Source: Nereocystis luetkeana (Eukaryota > Sar > Phaeophyceae > Laminariales > Laminariaceae). Taken from it: DNA of 64,000 nucleotides. Location of the stretch: NCBI GenBank assembly GCA_031213475.1, contig JARUPZ010000002.1, forward strand, positions 5,403,049 through 5,467,048. Reading direction: 5' to 3'. The notes under the pieces are model-generated. The model was not told the origin of the DNA, ran no database searches, and saw nothing but the letters and a program-made list of their open reading frames with translations. Each line of letters starts with the position of its first letter. The first letter of the stretch is position 1. Shown here in pieces: positions 13,801 through 26,000 of the stretch. Made by a program: the position numbers and the translations under genes.

Positions 13801-16800
13801 GGTTGTTGGGAAACCATATTTTGTCAGAAATAAGCTACGATCAAGGACCCAAAACTGCCTTACAAAGCACTTTTCCTAAGACCGCATCGTCTAGGCCCCA
13901 TTTGATTGCACATGTGTTGTTGATCGCAACCGCAGCCTTGAAAAACCCATGGCAAACTCTTAACGGGAAGATGTTCTTTTCGGAGCTCTTTTTTTTTTTT
14001 TTTTTTACAAAGACCGTTTTAGCCGTGACGAAGCAAAACCCTTGGCCGAGCACTGCTGCATTTTATCTACTATGCCGGGTACGTACGTACTGTAGAACGC
14101 AGCTGGATGATGGGAGTGCTGAAGCATGAGCGGACGATGGGCAGTCGAGGTAAAGATCGGGGAAGAAACTTCGCTTGATTTTACTAACGCAAATACGATA
14201 AACACAAGCCCGGGTTGTGCGACGAAAACCCCCTCTCTACCTACTGTACCTACACGCTGGTCGAACGACATGGGCCACGTCAAGCGAGCGAAAACAGGCC
14301 GGTCTGCCCAGTCATGCCGCATGTTCTCCCGCCTACCGCGCTGACCCTTACAGCAAGCAGTACACGCGGCGATGGCAGCTTTTTGTTTGGTGATGTTACC
14401 GAGCAGGCACCCGAAGCACGAATAGCAACAGCAGCAGCAGCCTCTTGCCGTTGTTTTTCGCCGGGTGAGACTCCGCCGTGGACGTTACCGCCTCCATACC
14501 CATACCGCGCGCCGAGAAAAACGTTCGCAAGCGCGACGCCATCTCGAGGAGACCGCGAGGTTCCCCTGCGTCGGGACACGCCATCATGCCACCTCAGCGA
14601 CCCCACGTTGTTTTCATATTACCTGGTATATATAGAACTACATACTCACAACCCCTGAGCGTGCGCGGTTTGTGCATCCCTGGCCTCTCAGGGCTTCCAC
14701 TTCCAAACCGCCTCCTTTCATTACTTGCCGGACCTTTCCAGCAGTTCTTTTTTTCTCGATCCTTTCTCCCTTTTTTCTTCTTTCGTTTCGTGTGCGTGCG
14801 TGTTCTCCGAGCACGGCATCGCGGGAGGACCCGGCACCGTCGCGGGTGTCAGCGGGTGCTGGCGGGTAGAGGGGGGGTTGCAAGGAGCGCGGTCGCCGCT
14901 TTCGTGCCTAGGCGTCGCGTGTGCCTCGAGACACGAGGGATGCATGAACGGGCTTTGTCCGGCTTCGATTTATGATTGTTGATAGAGTATGTACAAGTTT
15001 ATAAAGGTCGTTCGGGAGGGCAAGATAATACTCAAGCGGTGCTTATTTTTGCGACCACGCTGAAGTTGAAAGAGGGAGGTGTGCAGTTTGAACACCAACG
15101 TTATCGAGCTGGCGAACGACGGCCACGGTGAGCACCGGGCTTCACGCGAGGCTGGCGACGGGGCTGATTGTGGCAGAGAGTGATAAAAGCTTTACCCGGA
15201 CCGAATCGGTACCGAGGTGGTCGCGAGAGGGGCGGGCGGCGTACGAGGCTGAGAGAGAAGCTCTTCTGTGCGATGCTTTCTATTCTTCTTTTCGACCGGG
15301 TGTAAGGTGTTCCAATCAGACAGAAAAATATTACACGAGAGGGGACGGGGATTTTTTTTTCCTTTCCGAGTTTTCGGTTTCATTTTCATTTTTTTTGCTG
15401 CTGTGCCGTGCTGTGCTTTCGCTTTCTTCGTACATACAGTACAGACATAGAGCATATCGAAAGAAGAAAATAAGTACAGACAGCAGTACCCTACCTGGGG
15501 TATGTATGTACGTACGACATCCGCGACGCGAAGCGTATATGTGGCATCCAAGCTGACGTCGGGGCTGTTTTTTCCTGAAGCATGGCGGCGGGACTCTTGT
15601 CATTTTCAAGTCGCCGGTTTGCAATTAGGACCCTTGAAAAAACTAAACTCAATCGTGGACCTCGCTCTGTTCGCTTCGCATAATTTGATGTACTTTTTTC
15701 CTTCCTGAGCGAGCGTAGCGGGCGGCGTAGGCCGCCCGCGGAGCGAAGCGCCTTGTATATATATATATCACATTTTGAAGGGCTCAGTTCGGTTCGCTAC
15801 GCTCCTCTCACCCGCCCGCGGAACCCTGCTTCCCTTCTTCCCCCCCCCCCCCCCCCCCCTCCTGTGTCTTCTCCGCCGCCGCCGCTGCTTTGATCGCTGC
15901 TTTTTTTCTTGCTGGGATACAGGAGCTGTGTACTTTATCGTGAGCGCGATGGCTGTGATCTTCTCCAACCTGGGCGAGCGTGGAGACGACGAATGGTCTG
16001 CCTACAGGTGACGAAACACGCCTTGACGGTCGGTTACCGCATCACACGGGCGACAACACACAACGCACACCCTCGAACAAATTTCTTGGGTGGCTTTCTT
16101 CAAGAATGGCGGCAAGGCGCAAACGCCGAGCGATGCTTGTATAGAAAGGTCTCAGGGTGGAAAAATTTCGACGGTCCGCCTAGTTCGTTGCGTGTGCCCG
16201 CCTTAAGGCATGCTTTGGAGAAACTCCACTCAAAAAACTCGGTCCAGGGGGTGTCTCACCTTGCGTGTTTGCTTCAAGAACTCAGGTACTGGTGTGTATG
16301 TCCTAGTGCAGGGAGTAGCGAAGTGCATTGTGTGTGAGCGGGAACGGGGGGACGGGGGAGGGGTGTTCATGTCATGCATGGCGGTAGTCGTGTGACCATA
16401 GACCCTCAATCCCTACAATGCCGGGACGGGGCACGCGTGGACTCCACAAGCCAGGCAGACATTGCTTGCTTGCACCAAGCGCCGAAGCAGCGTGAGGTGT
16501 TGAGCGAGTCTCATGAAGGGTGAGCTGCATGCTACTAAGAACCGCTTGTGAGGCGGACTTGCATATGGGCGACAGCGTCGAATGAGTTGATTTGATTTCT
16601 GGTGTAACCATTGTGCGGGGGCGGGGGGGGGCATCCGATGCAAGAATGCCGATGGGGACGGAAGGCAGAAGCTAACTAAGCAACAATGCCGTCGCTTAGG
16701 CGAAGCTCGGCACAGCGGGCATGCTTCTGCTCACAGGAACCATGTCTAAAGGTATTCCCCTCCCACCCGAACCCTGCCGCCCCCCGTCCCCCGACCCTTC

Positions 16801-17289
16801 CCCCGCCTCCCCTCCCGCAGCGTCTTCAACGCAGGCTGTAGCGCCTTGCTGGGCACCATCAACGCGGAGCAGTTCGAGCGCGAAATTATGCGCCAAAACC
16901 CGGCCGCCCCGGCCGTTCCTAACGACAACGACCAACGGGATGAGTTCGTGTGGGTCGACCACCCAGGTATGCAACGCGCCGCAGCTGCCGCCGCCGCGGC
17001 CGCGGTTGGCGCTGGCGATGCCGATGACGTGGGCCTTGATGACAGCGACGGTGATGAACTTGAAAGTGACCGCGAACAAGACCAAGGAGAGGATGAGGAA
17101 GGAAGTGGCGCGGAGAATGATGGTGCCGCTGGTGGTGCCGGCGCCGCCCGCGGCGACGAGCCCGCCGCCAGAGGAGCGGGGCGGAAGGTCTCCGGAAAAC
17201 GTGCGCGCCGGGGTTTCGAGGAGAGGAGGGAGCGGAGGGAAGAGAGGAGGCTGGCGCTGGAGGCGCTCGGACCAGACGAGTGGGACTGA
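6352..17289 (+). CDS. SAYSvFN-domain membrane protein (SAYSD1 family), complete, three exons
   Basis: Exons are 6352-6619, 15923-16007 and 16821-17289 (TGA at 17287-17289), giving 273 residues. Phases agree at both junctions: G|GA restores Gly90 and AG|C restores Ser118. The motif WSAYSVFN (residues 114-121) spans the exon 2/3 junction and is followed by GTINAEQFEREI, the hallmark core of the SAYSvFN family. Upstream, residues ~72-107 form two hydrophobic segments around LEFGAVYF, as in family members, so it should be membrane-anchored. The family member in animals, SAYSD1, is an ER protein linked to UFMylated ribosomes at the translocon; the same role here is inference. The C-terminal half (about 140-273) is unusually long for the family: poly-Ala, then acidic, then Arg/Glu-rich and charged. 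Intron 1 is 9303 bp and full of transposon-like repeats. Intron 2 holds a C-tract element. Confidence 0.85.
7756..8153. repeat. MITE family M1 copy, interrupted by another MITE
   Basis: The ends are inverted: tttcacacctgggacagatc at the left and gaggtgtgaaat at the right. Internal gatctagatcat words recur. The same ends and interior are found at 11852-12090, 31721-32000, about 48885-49303 and 50447-50714. A complete M3 element sits inside this copy at 7906-8007. It lies in intron 1 of the SAYSvFN gene. Confidence 0.6.
7906..8007. repeat. MITE family M3 copy (about 100 bp, palindromic), nested in M1
   Basis: The element folds on itself. Its left arm carries aaactgcagtcc and ttttggggacaaac, and its right arm carries gggactgcagt and ends in gggttaaa. 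Copies are at 44712-44807 and 61927-62026, where the arms again read ccgttttggggacaa and gtccccaaaac. Such short foldback elements normally have no coding capacity. Confidence 0.6.
9521..9713. repeat. MITE family M2 copy
   Basis: The left end reads agtagtggcccctctatagtg and the right end carries the complement (cactatagacggaccat). The interior has repeated 'tagtgccg' words in both orientations. Related copies are at 21597-21778 and 48134-48275. It lies in intron 1 of the SAYSvFN gene. Confidence 0.6.
10826..10875. repeat. (AAC)n microsatellite
   Basis: An almost pure run of caacaac triplets about 50 bp long lies in intron 1 of the SAYSvFN gene. It is not inside a coding exon. Confidence 0.85.
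11488..11605 (-). repeat. C-tract-ended dispersed element, partial copy
   Basis: On the minus strand it reads toward a run of C (G-run on the plus strand at about 11490-11500). The core is catgcatgac, then ggtctatggtca, then gggatgcgagggtc-like words, shared with copies at 16342-16612, 21075-21167, 42395-42635, 43641-43762, 45805-46110, 54138-54475 and 61405-61545. Confidence 0.55.
11852..12090. repeat. MITE family M1 copy
   Basis: It begins tttcacacctcggacacacagatc, contains a short (CTAT)n run at about 11880-11898, and shares the interior 'cgggtcccacacggtaacgtg' region with the other M1 copies. The right terminus (catgaggtcgg) is degraded. It lies in intron 1 of the SAYSvFN gene. Confidence 0.55.
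14628..15757 (+). repeat. 1.1-kb interspersed element, copy A (inverted relative to 32198-33306)
   Basis: Nearly the whole stretch recurs in reverse complement at 33306-32198. Shared parts include cctttcattacttgccggacc, ggtgtgcagtttgaacaccaacgttatcga, and the right edge with ttgatgtactttttt and ttcctgagcg. Short frames in it are open in both copies but frameshifted and not recognisable. Copy A carries an extra small hairpin (gcgggcggc and its complement) near 15718-15740 that copy B lacks. It is probably a non-autonomous transposon, and it lies within intron 1 of the SAYSvFN gene. Confidence 0.7.
16342..16612 (-). repeat. C-tract-ended dispersed element, long copy
   Basis: Minus-strand copy of the element at 42395-42635 and 54138-54475. 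It includes the aagcggttcttagtag, ttcatgagactcgct and ggtctatggtcacacgac segments and ends at a G-run (plus strand) near 16345-16360. It sits in intron 2 of the SAYSvFN gene. Confidence 0.65.
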
Positions 17290-20200
17290 GCGCGAAACGC
17301 GGACTGATTTTGGGCGTTTCTCGAGAGACCAATCGGATATTTTCGTTAGCTTTTGGCTACGAAAACAAAATCCGCTCTTTGTTGGAGGTGTGGGTGTAGA
17401 GGGACGAACTTGACCTTTAAAAAATGGGGTTTGGGGCGCAACGCCTCTCTCGTCTCCACGAGGAGCAGCTGAAGCGGATGAGCGTGGTCAAGGCAAGGGA
17501 TGCGGCGTTGGGCACACTGTGTTAACCAACTCTTTCAAATGCCGCCTTCCTTCATATTTTTTGTTCTTGTTCGTTCCAAGCGGCTACGTATACCGACGAA
17601 ACGATGTTTACTTCGCACCTGGTTTGTACGTGTTTCTTTCACGGCTGCACTGTTTTTTTTTTCGAGAACGAGTACCGGGGGGGGGGGAAGGCGGCAGGCA
17701 CCCGGGCTCTGGGAAAACTGAAGGATGTTTGTGGAAGATAAACGTAGTATCGGGAGTTTTGCGGGGGGAGGGGGGGGGGGGAAGAGGGCGCGAAGCGTGC
17801 ACGAGGAGACAGGAGCGAGAGAGCCGAAGGAGTGTAAAGGTGTGGCTGTATGCTCACATCGGGATGGCACCAGAGTGCTTGCTTTGCAGTACGCAATTAT
17901 GATTTTGATCCAGGCGCATGCCAACATCGTCGGAGGAAACTCGGGCGGGATTTTGACGGCTGCAACCTCACAGAGACGCTGTCCCCGCCTTCTCGTTTCA
18001 TCCGACTCCACTTGGCAAAAAAAAGAAGGAAAAGCATTTTGGGGGGGGGTTAATATAATAACACATGAGGTCGAGTCTTCCCGTCTCGCGGGTTTCTTAT
18101 TGGCGTGTCTGGCGTTCGGATATGTTTTCCCTGCTACTCGCACCTCAGCGGTACACCGTTGCACCGTCGATTGTTCCAGTTATCGCTTTTTTCTTCTCCT
18201 AGTTTTGTAACCTGCTAGAATCGACCATTCTCTCTTTATGGAGTGGTCGGGCGATGTGGGCTGGCCGGGCGTCTGTCTGGCGATCGTTCGACAGCAGCCC
18301 CGTATACTTGTACATATGATACAGCAGCTATAAGTAGTAGGCACCCGCCACTAATCGGTGAGGTCTCGTTACACTCCCGATAGCGGTTGAGTTTTGCTTG
18401 TTTTTTTTTCTCTCTTGCGTTTCGGACGCCAGTGCGCACGAGGTATCTCTCTGACGCGCGTGGCCGTTTCTGTAGGGAATGGCGGTGATGGGTGATTGGA
18501 TAGATGGATCGATGGATCGATCGATGGATGGCTCAGAGGGAGATATTTCCAGGATGTTTTCTATTTGACGGTGTTTCTCCGTTTGTTTTCCGCGATGAGC
18601 GAACGCTAACCACGTCGTGACGATCAACCATGGGAACAGTGGCCCCACCCACTGCCCTAAACGGTGGTAGGCTCTACTATACCGTAGTGTCTGCTTATCT
18701 CGACGGCCCGTACAGACCGCAACTGGCTTCAATCCTTCAACTTTATCGGCGGAGTCGGGGCGGGGGCGGGAGAAGGGGTGGGGGAGAAGGTGCTTGTGCG
18801 TTTGTTTTTTTGTTAAATCTGCCGATATCTGTCTTTTTTTCGTACTAGTGATTTTGCTTTGCGAGGGGGGGGGAGAGGTTGAGATTGGTAGTCATTCCAC
18901 GCCGTTCTTGAGTCGGCAACGGGGACGTCACTAAGTGTCAACCCGCCGGTTGTCAGCCGGCGAAATTTCGTCGAAACCCCGGGGAGTGTTCCGGCAGCAG
19001 CAGTACTCATAGCAAGGGCGTAGCTTGACTGGCCTATATTGTTGATATCGAAGTTTTTTGTTGCAAGTGAGAGAGAGGAGGCATGAGGGTTGGCTGCAAG
19101 GAATTTAAATGTGTTCGCAACCTACGAGCACGATAGATAGTAGCAGCGGCATCAGCGAAGAGGTTGGGTTTAGCACGATTACGAGGCGAACGTGTCCCTT
19201 CCCTGACATGAAAGAACGGGGTTTCCACCGCCTGTTCCAATGCCGGCGGGGGTAGGAAGGGGGTGACGAGCCTTTTATCCCTCCCTGTCTGTGTTTTTTC
19301 ACGGGGATATATGTACACGCGTATCTGAGGGATTTTGAACAGTTCGTAAGCTTTATGGAGCTCTAATAATAAGTGAAGAGTTTGCGCGTTTTATTGCTGG
19401 AAGGGCCTTGCGGGAAGGGCGGCAAGGATTTAGTTTATTTTTCCTCGACTGTGCCTTGCTTGGTCGATCGAAGGCGTACATCGACTGCCGAACCCTTTTA
19501 TTGCACCCCTTGACCGTCACTGCGCTCTTGAGCACGGCCCGTCAATGTTTACGGTGGGCGCGAAGCCCGATTGATTCGACACGCTCCGTTGCGCGTGTGC
19601 TGTCACGCTCCCCAGTACCACCCTTTTTACTGCTGTAGTAGTGAGCAAGAAAGCCGAGGAGCGCAAGCACTGCAGACTAAAGTAGTATTATGGTAGTAGC
19701 ACTTGCTGCTGCTGTTGTTGCTGCTGCGTTATTTCTGTTTTATCATATATGATGTATGTTGTGGCCGTGGAAATGCACGTACGTACGTGATTGAAGTCAG
19801 CCGAGAAAGAGGCCAGCAGGGAGCGGCACAGTAGAGGAGAGCACCGCCGAAAGGTCCCAGTCAGGCTTCGCGGCAAAAAAAGCGACAACACACAGTAGGA
19901 CGGGTGAAAGGCGGCATGCGGTGCACGGCAGGCATCATCATTGGCATTCCTGTGTGGCGACGGTGCAACACATCTTCCCTTCCTGTCGGCACATCATCAA
20001 TCATCAGTTAATTAACTTATTTATGGGGAACCAGCACAAACAAGCGAAGGGCACTCGAAACGATCCTCGAAGTCCCAGCCTTTCCCTGCAGACGCCGCTC
20101 GCTGTGTCTTCGGGGTAACATAGCGTCAAAAGCTGGAAGGCGTTGTTATTCGCTACGGGACAGACGTTTCTCGCCCACAACCCACCGTGAAAACGTTGGT

Positions 20201-21074
20201 ATTGCTGTCACTACCCGCTGACCTGTCCTGTCGCAACCGTATTGGAGCAAAGAAAGGCAAGGCGCCCACATTAATGATATTAAAGATTGAACGCGACGAC
20301 AGCTAGCTGTTGCAGCAGACTAGCCCGCGTCACCTCACGCCGTGCAAAAGTGCGGGTATTAGTGCTGCTGATGTACGTGGACGAGAAAATATGGTGCCGG
20401 TGCCGCCGCATCATTTATTTTCTGTTTATTATTGAGCTGCCGCGCTCGGAAGCGCACGCACCACCCCGCGCATGGATAGGATAACACGAAAAACAGGAAT
20501 AGAAAAAGAACACGGTCGCGGCTCATGCGTTTTTCCAGGCGCGAATACAAAAACGTCAGGGCGGGAAAAAGAGCGCAAGTGTCTAAACCTACTCGTATAA
20601 GTCTACGAAGTAATTAATAGCTCACTGTTTCGTCGGCGTTTGTGTCCTGACGTCACTGCCGTGGCAACTCTCGGCTCGCTCCCGTCGTCTTAAATAGCCC
20701 TCGACACAAACCCCAAACCGTAAAAAAAGTAAATACCCATCCCATTTTTTTTTAATGCCGACCATTTAAAACAGAGCAGACAACAAACACCTCGAAAATT
20801 ATTGATACATAGTGAGAACAAGTCCGATCCCGCCCCCCCCGAAAAAGAAAGGACAGAAATAATCCGATGTACGTCGCACCACCTCAATGCTCTTGAGTGC
20901 CACGCCACGCCGCCGTCTAGCCAACCACAGTCCGTCGGGTCGAGAAGAACAAAACCCGGGTAAAAACATGAAATAAAAGGAAGTTTTGTCTATACAAGCA
21001 TGTCCTTCAGTGATTCCGCCTCTCCCCCCCCCCCCCCCAACCCCCTCCCTCCTCCATGCGTCTCCTCCGACCCC

Positions 21075-21167
21075 CCCCCTTGCTCCGTCCCGGCATTGTA
21101 GGGATATGAGGGTCTAAGGTGTAGTACAACTACAGCCATGCATTATATCGAATGCACCCCCCCCCTC
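21075..21167 (+). repeat. C-tract-ended dispersed element, short copy
   Basis: It contains ctccgtcccggcattgtagg, the gggtcta word, a ccatgcat word and then a run of nine C. This is the 3' half of the family seen at 42395-42635. Confidence 0.55.
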
Positions 21168-21596
21168 GTTTTACTTACCAAGACAAAGCATAAAGTAGTT
21201 CGCGAATCGTGCGCCCTGACAAGTCCCTTGAACCCACGCAGAGTGACAGTAGCATTACAAAAGGAAGGCACGGGGGGAGGGGGGGCACTATCGCAGACGG
21301 AAAAAAACTGTTGCACAATCTAGGCGCCCCTTCGCATTTACCTGGGATTACAGGAGGGAGGGTGCCAGCAAGAGCGAACACAATTTCGGCCCAAAATCGA
21401 CACGAAAAACGTAAATAAAAAACAACATATTCAGACTGTCGCCCCTTGCCCTCAGTGTGATCTTGTGGAGCCTCCCCCGCACCCACCCACCCCCCTCCCT
21501 CCCGCCCCCTCCCCCTCCAACCTTCCGCCTCCACCCATATGGTATACGCACACGCCCAAATAGGTGGCTGATGGATGCGTTGACGTGTATGCTAAC

Positions 21597-21778
21597 TACA
21601 GTAGTGGCCCCTCTTTAGGTGCCGGTATGCGCCAGCCAACAATACGTCACTACAGCGGCAACCGGCAGTACTCCGCACACCACCACACCCGTTAATCCCA
21701 TATGCTACCAAGCGATTCCACAGGCACCATAGCGGACAACCGACACCAATGAACTGGCGCTACAGAGGGACCACTGCC
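21597..21778. repeat. MITE family M2 copy
   Basis: It begins acagtagtggcccctctt and ends gagggaccactgc, imperfect inverted termini. The interior 'gcgccagccaaca' is shared with the copy at 48134-48275. Confidence 0.65.
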
Positions 21779-23046
21779 GTACCGGCAGGGCTTCGGGCTA
21801 ACTATTCGAGCGCGGCCTAACGGAAGAAGCCGAGTCAACCATATCGGTCCACACTGCGGGGAGCATTGCGACTGGCTAAAGGCAACTTTTATATCGCACG
21901 AATCGAATTAATCGACCAAAGGGAATGGCGAGGCCCGGTCCGTGACACAGCGAGAGGCGAGTCAGCCACAGCCTACTAGGGCCAACTGCCGCACTGTGCC
22001 TGCCGTGTAGTTGCTTTCTAACAATTCCAAGAATTCCAAGAACTCCTAGAAACGCTTTGGGAAAGGTCGCCGCACGGTTGGTTAGCACAGTGGAAAACAC
22101 AAAGCACATTTATTATGATACGAGTACATGGAGGAAAACAGAATCCTCAGCCTCGCTACCTTAAGGGACGGGGGATATGCATAGCTTGCCTCACAGAGGT
22201 CAAATAAAGCTACAACTACTGTGATACCTACTGCGGTGAACTGAGACAGTAGCCCTTCGAGTACTACCGCCGTCGAACTCGCGCACGAAGGACGGGTCCC
22301 TCTTCCTGTCTGCTCCCGGCGCTGAGGCCCGTCCGCGCAACCGTACAACTCCCCACGCGGAGGAACAAAAACGAAACGAACCGAACGCTCCACAAGGAAA
22401 AAAACACACACACACAAGACCGTTTTAGAGAAAACGGCCAACAGAACGGGAACATGTACGCGACAAGAATAGACAAAAAAAAAACACGCCCACATACCTT
22501 AGCAAACGTCCGCCACCCTACAACTTCTGCGTCAGTCCCGGACCGCAAGCAAAGCTATGATACATCAACCATCTCCCTTTCTCTTCGGTCCCAGCACTGA
22601 CACCATTGGGTGCTATCGCATTTTCACCGGCTATTCCCACTCTCACCAAAAACAAAACACCAACATACATTTTTCACTAAATGGCCTGGCCGTCTATACT
22701 AGCCCGCTTCGACGCGCTCCGGTGGTAGGAAATGTTCTCCTCACCCCTGGCTTTAACAACCAGGAGTCCTGCCCGGGAATAACCGACTGGCTCTGCCCCC
22801 CAATGATCTCCCTCCCTTCGAAGGTGGAATGTTCTTCATGGCCCTCCGACTGTGCTATTCGTCGCTTCCATGATGTTTCTCCTTCCCTTCTTCTCTCCCG
22901 CCCCCTGAAAGCGACCTCTATAATATGTTATGCCCCGAGTCGCAGCCTGTCCCCCATCCCCCCCCCCCCCGCTTCCGAGCCACCGATCGATGCTCAGTGC
23001 GTACTTCCTCACTACCGTGACCTAACGATCACGCACCCATGTCACC

Positions 23047-26000
23047 TTACAACTCTGGAGCATCGCACGCATTGCCGGTGTCTCCTGCACCCCCTTCTTT
23101 CTCCACCTCCTCGAGGGCTCGTTTCACCCCTCCGCAGTCCAGCCCGCTGCCACCGCTGCCGCCGCCGCTCGCCCCGTGTGCCCCTGCCCTCCCGCCCACC
23201 CCTACTGCCGTGGCTTCCTTGCCCAGTTGACCAAGCGATAACTGCAGTCCTTCCTCCTTCTCCTCCTCTCCCTTGTCCTCCTCCCCCTCCTCTATACCCT
23301 TCCCCTCCTCCTCCTCTTCCTCCTCCTCGCCCTCCTCCTCTACCTCTTCCTCACTATCGTCGTCTGTTTCTTCTTTGTCTTCCTCGTCGTCGCCCTCTTC
23401 CTCGTCTTCTTCTTCCTCTTCCTCGTCGTCCTCTTCATCGCCTTCCCCCCCTCCCGAGCGCCGCGGAGGCGCGGCCAACGCCATCAGCACCGCGTACAAC
23501 TCCTTCGAACTCCCGGTCTCGAGGTACCGCGAGTGCCTCTCGCGGACCTTCTTTGTCGTGCGCCGTCCCACCTTGTCGTTGGTGCCAAAGAAAGCCGAAA
23601 TATTTAGTGGGTGGCGTATGAGAGGTGGAGGGGAGCGAAGAGAATCCAGGGGAGGGGAGAGGGGGGGGGGGGGGGGAGAAGGGGGGGGTTGAACGAGGAA
23701 ATCAAATCATGCCGTGCCGGCGACCACGTGCGCGCCATCAAATACCTATCAGGTATACCCTGGTATAAAGGTAATGGTCTGTACCTTATGTATGATATAT
23801 GTCTACCCTATTGCCTTCCAAAAGCCGAAAAAAGGCGCCGAGCTTACCCGATCCGGCCTCAACCCCCCCAGCTCCCACTCCCTCCTACCCCCTCACTCTA
23901 ACATCATCGGTCGAGCAACAGGTTTAGACGCCTGTTTCATACGCAGCCCCCCGCCAAGTGCGTGGCGTCGCACGGTCGGAGGAGCGCCGAGCCTTCATTC
24001 ACCTGAGCGAGAAGGAAGAGCCGCTGCCTGTCTGTGACCATCCCCTGCTTAGCCATCACGCCAATCAGCTGGGAGACGTCGCGCCTCAGCCGCTTGTCGC
24101 CGCTCAGGCCTCCGTCCTGGGCGCCTGCACGGTGGGACCCGAGAGCGTCGGCATTGGCGGTTTCGGCGGCGGCGAAATCCAGAGTGAATCGGCAAGGTCA
24201 TTTGGGGTGCTAAAGCGGCGCAATCCAGAGTGAAACGTGCAATCCAGAATGAAAAGACGGGACAATTCAGAGTGATAAGGCCGCGAAATCTAGAGTGAAG
24301 CGGCGGGACCATTCCGATGAAAACACGGCGCAATCCAGAGCGAAACGGCGGCGCAATCTAGAGCGAAAAGGCCCCACAATTCAGAGTGAACAGAGGCGGC
24401 GAAATCCAGAGTGAAACGGTGGGGTCATTCAAAGTGCAAACGTGGCCAATCCAGAGTGAAAAGCGGCACAAATCCGAGCGAAAGAAGCGGCTCAGCCTGA
24501 AATGTGAAACGGCAGCGCAATCCAGCGCGAAACAGCTGGGTAATCTGAAGCGAAGCGACGGTGTAATGGCAGAGGACTAGGGAGCGGGGGGGGCGAGCGC
24601 TGGGCCGAGGCAAGAAAGTTGAAGCCTGGGCCGTAGCTGCCTGCGCACCACGAGCATTCAAGCCAGAGGACGCTGTGACAGGCGCGAAGTATTGCTTTGC
24701 GTATTTTCGCGTCTAGAGCGAAAATCGCGTCGCCACGGCAATCACGGCCGAAACTCAATAGGCATCAAACTTCCAACGGCACTTTTGTAGCGTACACTAT
24801 TCACCGAGTCGTTGAGAAGCACAGAGCAGGTCAATCTGCCGCTGTATCACGTGTTGTATGTAGTAGCATGGCATACATCCGGTGAAAACGAACAAGCGCA
24901 GCAGAATCAGTCGAAGCGTCAGTTTGGAGGAAGTAAGCCGGGGGGCGGGGGTGTCTTCGGAAACATTAACCCTACATGCCTTGCGGATGATCCATAAGGC
25001 CAAGCACCCCTCCCCAAACGAAGGGAACACACGAACACAACATGGCCGCGAAAACTCACTACACCCCACCGCACATGGGACGGGAGCATTTCGATTGCGC
25101 CAGAGTACGGTTTGACCGTCCGACGTCTTTGCGCCCCCGAACGCGCAACCACGGCGACCTCACGGTGGTAGAGCACACCATGCTCTAGGATTTTCGCTTC
25201 GCACACTCTCTCTACCGACTGACCTTGGTCGAACGAGGGTGCGCTCGGTCCCGCTCCTGCCCCCCCCGCTGCCGCGTGGACGTCGTCCTTGGCCTTGGCA
25301 GCGCTCCTCATACCGGCAAACTTTGCCGCCGCAAGCTCCTCCGCTCGTGCTCTAACCGCTGCCATCCTCGCTGTGGGCATTGGCACCGACGCCGTCGCTG
25401 GCCCCCCGAAGACGGCGGGCCTCACCATACCCCGTGCACCGTCTGCAGCGGTGGCAGCCGTGTCGTTCTCGGTGCGATCGGGCGGGCTCTTGCCCGGGTG
25501 ATGACCGCGTCTCGTGGGGGTGTCACTCGGTTCCCCGCTGATCGACGGCGCGTTGATACTACCGGCGCCGCCGCCGCTTCCACTTCCGCTTCGGCTCGAG
25601 CCGACTGCTCTTGCTCCATTTTTTCCTGGGCTCCCACCGCTATCCTGTCGCCTCTTCCCGGCAGCAGCGGCCGTCGTCGCTACAGCCGCCAACGCTGACG
25701 TCAACACCGCCGACTCGCTCCGATTCCCAGTTGGCGGCGACGCTCCTTCTTTCCTTTCCGCCTCTCTCCTTGTCGCCACCCGCACAGCCGACGCCGCCGC
25801 AGCCTCCGGCGTTAATACAGCGGCGGCGCCATTCCTCTGGCTTCCGGTGTCGATTTGACCGACGTTGGCGCCCGCACCACCGCCACCGCCACAGCTGCCG
25901 TCGCCTCCACCACCGCTGCGGCCACTGCCCCCACCGACGCTGCCCCCAGTGCTCAATGCCTGCCGTGCGAAGGGTGACTGCTGGAATCGCTGGTGAGGAA

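Larger units (their letters stand above)
17290..23046. other. Convergent intergenic region, no recognised gene
   Basis: This 5.7-kb stretch lies between the 3' ends of the SAYSvFN gene (+) and the large helical-repeat gene (-). No frame in it looks like a known family, and most long frames are G/C-run artefacts. It contains a C-tract element (21075-21167) and an M2 MITE (21597-21778). A 33-codon open piece at about 17430-17521 (+), with LHEEQLKRM, is weakly protein-like but unsupported. Confidence 0.6.

Noticed and set aside
17430..17521. Short plus frame with LHEEQLKRM after the SAYSvFN stop
   Set aside because: It could be an exon of an alternative 3' end, but there is no clear acceptor and the upstream stop codon follows a convincing C-terminus.
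23571..23610. FFGTNDKVGRR reading that resembles part of a cilium-associated protein family
   Set aside because: The similarity rests on a few residues upstream of the chosen acceptor; the rest of the exon does not match that family, and the phase fits the large helical-repeat gene.
22557..23621. 354-codon plus-strand open frame, Pro/Ser/Leu-rich
   Set aside because: It is antisense to the last exon of the large minus-strand gene and owes its openness to C-rich codons; no motif, and the minus-strand frame fits the spliced protein.
23273..23692. Ser-rich plus-strand frame
   Set aside because: Complement of the Glu/Asp-rich C-terminal tail of the large protein (GAG/GAA read as CTC/TTC or TCC/TCT).
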